Both the position numbers and the translations under genes were made by a program. Under the pieces are notes generated by a model. That model had not been told where the DNA came from and did no database searches. It worked only from the letters and a program-made list of their open reading frames with translations. This document shows, one piece after another, positions 59,018 to 64,000 of a stretch of 64,000 bases of DNA. Each line of letters begins with the position of its first letter. Position 1 is the stretch's first letter. The stretch is from Hyparrhenia diplandra (taxonomy: Eukaryota; Streptophyta; Magnoliopsida; Poales; Poaceae), in contig JADLZK010013161.1 in the NCBI GenBank assembly GCA_015847255.1, forward strand, positions 124,001-188,000, written 5' to 3'.

Positions 59018-62000
59018 TCCAGTGATTCTTGAACGTACGTCCACTAAAGTTGTAGGAGGAACAATGGGTCCACTTATCAGACGCAGGTTCGAATTGCGAT
59101 CCGGCCTGTAATGAGGTTTATTGCCCCTACAAACTTACAAGGCCCACTGAACGTACCTTTTTTTGCAATAAAAAGTATACAGTTTAAATAAGTTTAAACT
59201 TTAGAGTTTAAATGTAGCGACATTTATAAGTTTGGTTTAACCTTAAATAAACTTTAGTTTTTACTTTTATAAGTACGGAGAAACTACTGCTCCAAAAAGA
59301 AAGTAGTATGAGCATAAAAAATAACTAACACCAAGAATAACCGGCGTCCTTGAACACCCCTAGAATTATAGGGCCGTTCGTTTCATCGCTTTGAGTTTGA
59401 GCCCGTTCTCTGTTTAGATCATACAGCCTGAAATGCAAAACCGTCCATTTAACGAGGTGCATTCTGCAGAGGTGGGGACCACTCAAATAAAAAAAAACAA
59501 AACCGGCATGCAGATTTGGGACAGTACCAATCTCAGCACAACCAGCACTGTTGAGATACCAATCTCAGCACAACCAGCATCGTTGAGGTAAGCTGGGCGC
59601 GCACAACCAACACTGTTGAGATACCAATCTCAGCACAAACAGCTCTATCTTCTAGACTTTTTTGGTAGAGCTCCTCCGTAGAAACTATGCTGGAGAGACC
59701 GGTGGCAAATAGGACCTAAGAGATTAGATTGATAGGCTTGCGGCTTTCTTGTCCAAGGGCCCTTAAATATTGAGATGACCTGATGACTGGCAATTATAAG
59801 GAGGTTAAGAACAAGTAATGACTCCAAGCCATTCCATCGAGTTTGGACAATGACAATTTGGATTAGATTGGAGTATCTCATCCATTGAATATGGAGTATA
59901 CCAGTTTTTTATGTCAACTTTGGGGGATAAATCATCCCCTATGAAATATATTCCACATATTCTGATTATAGATTGGTACCAGTTTCACTCTCATGGAGCA
60001 CCACATCATGATAATTTTCTATATAATGTAGCTGCTTTGGGTGTATAGTTAAATAATTTATAGACCTATACATGTAGTTTGACTATTATGCTATATATGA
60101 TGTACCAGTTTCACTTGTTCTTGCTTTTTAGTTTTTAGTTTATTCTCTTTCACATAACACTATTAAATCAGCCATCAGCAGAACAACCTCTTGAACAAAT
60201 ATTGCATAATAGTTTAGGGCCACCAGTGCAATTTTACGCTCTCTTAGCTTAGGTAGGGTTAGAGGTGGAAGACTAATCTAATTTGGATATCCATAGATTT
60301 TTAACAAATGAATGAACTAGAAATTCAAATTTTAATGGGAAACATCTTTTCTAGTTCATTTTTTTTTAACTAGAGGATATCCGTTGGACATACATCCAAC
60401 TTCCACCTATAGGTAGGGTTAGGTCTGTATTTGTCACGAATTATCAACCGGAGGCCGCACCATTTTATGGCATATATTGTGGTGATTAATCATCATGGCA
60501 ACGAGCTTCATAGCCAAATCCGTCCGATCCATTATGTCAGCTGGACATCTCCGAGCTTCTAGACTCTAGAGAACCATTTATATATATGCTGTACGTACGT
60601 ACACGCTTTGGATCGATCGGATATGATGGACTCATGCATGCAGAGGCGTACACACCGATCTGACGACCTTTTTTCTATAGCTATAGCACGCAGCAGGCCA
60701 CACCTCAAGTAACCATGGTGGTACGAGTACGGCTCGGTCGTCGGCCGGCCGGCCGCCCGCACGCAGTCAAACCGTGTGATAGTAAGAGGCAAAATCTCAC
60801 TTCACATCGCGGAAAAGCAATCGCGCAGCACAGTTTGACCACCACGTTACCGGCTTTTATTGATAAGAACTTGGCACAAAATGCGCCAGATTTTGCGCAG
60901 TTTCCACAGCTGGGTGTACAGTGTACTCGTGCATGTTAGCTCGCGCATCACATCGATCATCAGCGCTGCGGCAGGGACGGTGTGTAGCAGCAACACGTAC
61001 GGTACGGCAACACCGCACCATATATGAGCGCCCACCAGGCAAAAGCAACAAAAGCTAACAGTATAATTTGCAAAGACGATGTTGTCGAATTTATTTTTTG
61101 CAAAAAGACGATTAGCACTGGTATACGCATGACACAAACTAGCTTCTCGCACACACCTTCGTCTTCGTTGTCGATCGTCTTTCTAGTGAAAATGTAGCAA
61201 GATGCACGCATGCAGAACGTTCCACAGAAGTAGAGGCGATGAGATGACCACCTCGACGATGGAGAGAGGGATCCTACAAGTAACATGTGGTGTGTAGTAG
61301 CTTCTTCCTCCTGGCCACACAATGCGCCGGCTAGGCTACTATCTTCGGTATTATCTGCTCCACGACTCAGCTAGGCTTTTGGAAAAGGTTTGCCTTCATC
61401 ATGTCATTTCGGTCGAACACGATGTTCAGTTGATTGGAGTACTTAGTCTTACAAGTCACAACACACGTACTACTACGCGTGTCCTTTATATATACAGTAT
61501 ATGCTTATATTAGGGTGTGTTTCATTTATTTTGCATTGAGGTAATACCAAAGTTGGTCTGTCTTTTTTCGTTAATAAGTATTTGAATTGAAGCTGTTTAG
61601 TGTCTCAAATATTTATTTTAAGCATGTTTTGTTTCAAACAATCTAGGACAGAGTCACACATCCTATATCAAAGTTGTATGTTTAATAACGAGATTTAAAA
61701 CTTTGTACTTGACTTTTTTATTTGAGATTATTTAGTAGTCAAAATGTTTAATACTACAAGTATGAAATATTTGTAAAAAAGATACAATCCTATGTATACT
61801 CACAAGTTATCCTATAATGTAGTGGTAAGGAGAGGTGTTTGTGCTAAGTTGTTGGTCATGGTTTAAGTAGTGATTAACAGTAACCTTTGGTTAGATGTGG
61901 ACAACCTATTCTTAAGAGAAAAAAATATCTACATCTGAAAATATTTTTCTATACTAGTCCCTTAACTAATTAATAAGAGTCTGTGTGTGGACATGAGAAT

Positions 62001-62298
62001 CATATTCTAGTTATTGAATGGAGAATTTGGATTCTAGGTTAAAAATAAGGGGAGCTTAAATCCCATTCTTAGTCATAGTATTTATTGTCTTTAATTTGCA
62101 TAGTGAAAATATCTAAATAGTAGATTCATGGCAGATAGTTGAGAGACTCTAGTAGAGTCCAATTGTTTGGGTCTCATTTTTTTTTCATCTTGTTTTAATT
62201 TTTCTTGAGAGATCTAAACATGCATGACCTACCATATAAAGCTAACTATTAGTTAGAGGACTGAAACAGGGGCAACTATAGAGAAAAGGTGTGGCTGG
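59018..62298. other. Intergenic, no protein gene seen
   Basis: AT-rich. An isolated B-box-like GGTTCGAATTGC lies near 59089-59100. A GGGCCGTTCGTTT transposon-like end lies at 59372, a tandem repeat at 59525-59640, and CGTA and GATC-type microsatellites near 60590-60622. ORFs in the GC-richer 60700-61500 stretch match no known family. Confidence 0.4.
59525..59640. repeat. Three-copy direct repeat
   Basis: The unit ACCAATCTCAGCACAACC followed by AGCACTGTTGAGAT occurs two and a half times; the second copy is expanded by about 20 bases. No protein or RNA meaning is evident. Confidence 0.75.
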
Positions 62299-62310
62299 AT
62301 CATACACACC

Positions 62311-63841
62311 GACTACCTCGAAAACTTTTTCTCCAACGGCTCCCGCCCGCCCGCCAGGCGGGCGACTCCGGGGCGACGGGGCCGCCGCCCGCTCCCCTCC
62401 CTCCGCCGCCGCCGCCGCCGCCTCGCCGTGGCGGCGGTGGCCCGGCGGCGGCGGTCCCAGAAAGGGCGTCGTGCCGCGCGTCGCCTCCTTCCCCCGCCCC
62501 CACCGCTCCTCTCTCCCTCCAACCCTACTCGCCGGCGACCTCGCCGGCGGGCGCCGCTTATCCCAGCGCCGGCCCGGCTTCCGGCGTGTGGATCAGGGCG
62601 GGGCCAACCCGATCTTGGCCTTAGGGCACCGGATGGTGGTGCTTGCGACCTCCCGTCTCGGTGGCGGCGCCGGGCGTCCGGCAGGGCTGGGCCCTCTCCG
62701 CCGTCCATGGCTCCCTCCCGCTCACTTCTCCCGTGGCCGGATCCGGCCCGGGAGCGGCGGGTTGGGCTCACCCTCCGGCCGCCGGCCCCCTGCGTGGTCA
62801 CCTCCGCCGCCATCGACGTGCACGCCAAGACGGCGGTCAAGCCCACCGGAGCGACCGGTTTCACCGGGCTCGGCGCTCTCTGCGCGCCCACCTCGTCGCA
62901 ATCCAGGCCGCTGCGGTGCTTGGGCTGCGTAATGATGGCCGGAGGCGCCTCACCCCCGTGTGGCGCGTTGGACTCGCCAGCGCAGCCCGCTCCTCGCGTC
63001 CTGTTGGCCCCGCGGTCGCAACGTTCCGGCGGCTCATCGTGGGCGGCGTGCGGGAAGAGCTTCGGGTTCCGGCGGCGTGGCCTGGTTGCGGTCGCGCGTC
63101 TCGCACCGTGGTGGTGTGGGCGGCCGCTCTGGCGGTGCATCATCGACACCATGGGGGCGTGGATGGCACCGCCTTGCTCGCCCTCTGCGTGACTTGGATG
63201 CATGGAGCCCCGGGCGAAAGCTTAGCCCGACGTGGTCGGGCGGACGACGGCGTGGGCTTTTGGCGCCGCATCCTTCTTGAAGGCGTCGTCCTTGGGCTTC
63301 ATGCTCCTCTCCTCGCCCGTCGCTTCCCCATCTTGGTCACTCTGGTCGTCTTGCTGCTCCTATCTGCGCTTCATGTTTCTCCTCACCGGGTGTGTCTAGC
63401 AAGTGTTTGTTGCAGCCGTAGTCGTGCTCGTTTCCGGCGGACGCTTTGCCGCCGAGGTACCCTTCTTTGTTTGGGCGGATGCTCATGGACCTCCATTGCT
63501 TTAGGGTTTAGGGTTTAGTGGTGACAACGCCAAACAGAGCAGATGCTTTGCTGCCAAGGATGGTCTGGACGGATGCTTTGCCGTCTGAGCTCTTGTTGTC
63601 TACGGCTCCAATCACTGCTAGCTACCTAGGTGTTGAGTTCTCCAGTTGTAATAGGTTCAGCTGTCGGGGTTGTTAGTTGGAGGGTCCGCTCCACCCCTCC
63701 CCCCTCGTTTCTTGCTGTTTGTGTGTACTTGTGTGTGATTCGTCAGTAATCTATGGATTACTTGCGGATCATGTGTAATTTACTAATTTCTAACTTCTCT
63801 TAATGTAGTACGTGCCAATGCACGTTTTCGAAAAAAAATAA
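62311..63841 (+). mobile_element. Non-autonomous retroposon with A-rich tail and 12-bp target duplication
   Basis: ATCATACACACC occurs at 62299-62310 and again at 63842-63853. Immediately before the second copy is an AAAAAAAATA tail, the signature of target-primed reverse transcription. The 1.5-kb body is very GC-rich to about 63300, with a (CCG)n tract at 62400-62425. It is open in several frames without any recognised domain, in particular no reverse transcriptase or endonuclease. It then has an AT-richer 3' part ending GCACGTTTTCG. It could be a LINE-dependent non-autonomous element with a LINE-like 5' UTR, or a processed copy of a cellular transcript. Proteins were not annotated. Confidence 0.8.
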
Positions 63842-64000
63842 ATCATACACACCTTAACAACGAAGGATTCCAATAAACCGCAAGCCACCTTTTTAAATAA
63901 TGGTGACATTTCGTCTTCCTTTTTTGTAACCGGATCGGAAGAAGTTATATATTCATGCAAAATTTGTCTCACATAGAGCCACCGTTTATAATTTTTCTCT

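Noticed and set aside
62291..63518. Open frames of 213-296 codons in the GC-rich retroposon
   Set aside because: They overlap in several frames on both strands, are compositionally biased and show no domain, so I did not call a protein.

Overview
This is nuclear DNA from a grass, most likely a panicoid such as the sorghum, sugarcane or Miscanthus group. The signs are GC-rich first exons, canonical plant GT-AG introns, protein spellings close to rice, maize and sorghum, and grass-type transposons (Ty3 chromovirus, Stowaway and Tourist MITEs, CACTA, Helitron, tRNA-derived SINEs). I cannot name the species from sequence alone.

Layout. 1-3899: 3' part of a CDK-like protein kinase gene (+). 5488-12920: nucleoporin NUP93 gene, 15 exons (+). 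14746-20497: a full-length, very young Ty3 chromovirus with 299-bp LTRs and a CATGG target duplication. 21056-23431: CHY/RING-type E3 ubiquitin ligase of the RZFP34/CHYR1/MIEL1 family (+), followed by a secreted class 3 lipase at 24374-26949 (+). 28043-32028: CYP92-like cytochrome P450 (-) whose single intron carries transposons. 33548-36759: a LINE remnant, a SINE, and two captured gene fragments (vacuolar H+-pyrophosphatase and terpene synthase). 36845-39730: CRS2-like peptidyl-tRNA hydrolase family gene (-). 41619-42867: candidate Mutator-like element. 45080-48931: LINE, SINE and Stowaway remnants. 49654-51849: NPH3-type BTB protein (+). 53051-53510: a truncated xyloglucan endotransglucosylase gene. 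54410-55467: a solo LTR. 55921-59017: a tandem array built from the 3' half of tRNA-Asn, split by a 2.3-kb Helitron and ending in an intact tRNA-Asn(GTT) gene. 62311-63841: a non-autonomous retroposon with a 12-bp target duplication and an A-rich tail.

The host genes are ordinary, separately transcribed plant genes: cell signalling, nuclear pore, ubiquitin ligase, lipid hydrolysis, specialised metabolism, organelle RNA and protein biology, phototropin-type signalling, and cell wall. The lipase and RING-ligase neighbours are probably an ancient gene pair, because as I recall the Arabidopsis homologues are also adjacent.

Nearly every recognised protein gene contains one or more single-base insertions or deletions, mostly inside homopolymer runs, although the rest of the protein is well conserved. 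I read this mainly as residual long-read assembly error and not as independent decay of every gene. I give gene extents as ATG-to-stop spans with exon boundaries in the evidence, and I mark each break. The most unusual structure in the window is the tRNA-Asn 3'-half minisatellite with its nested Helitron.
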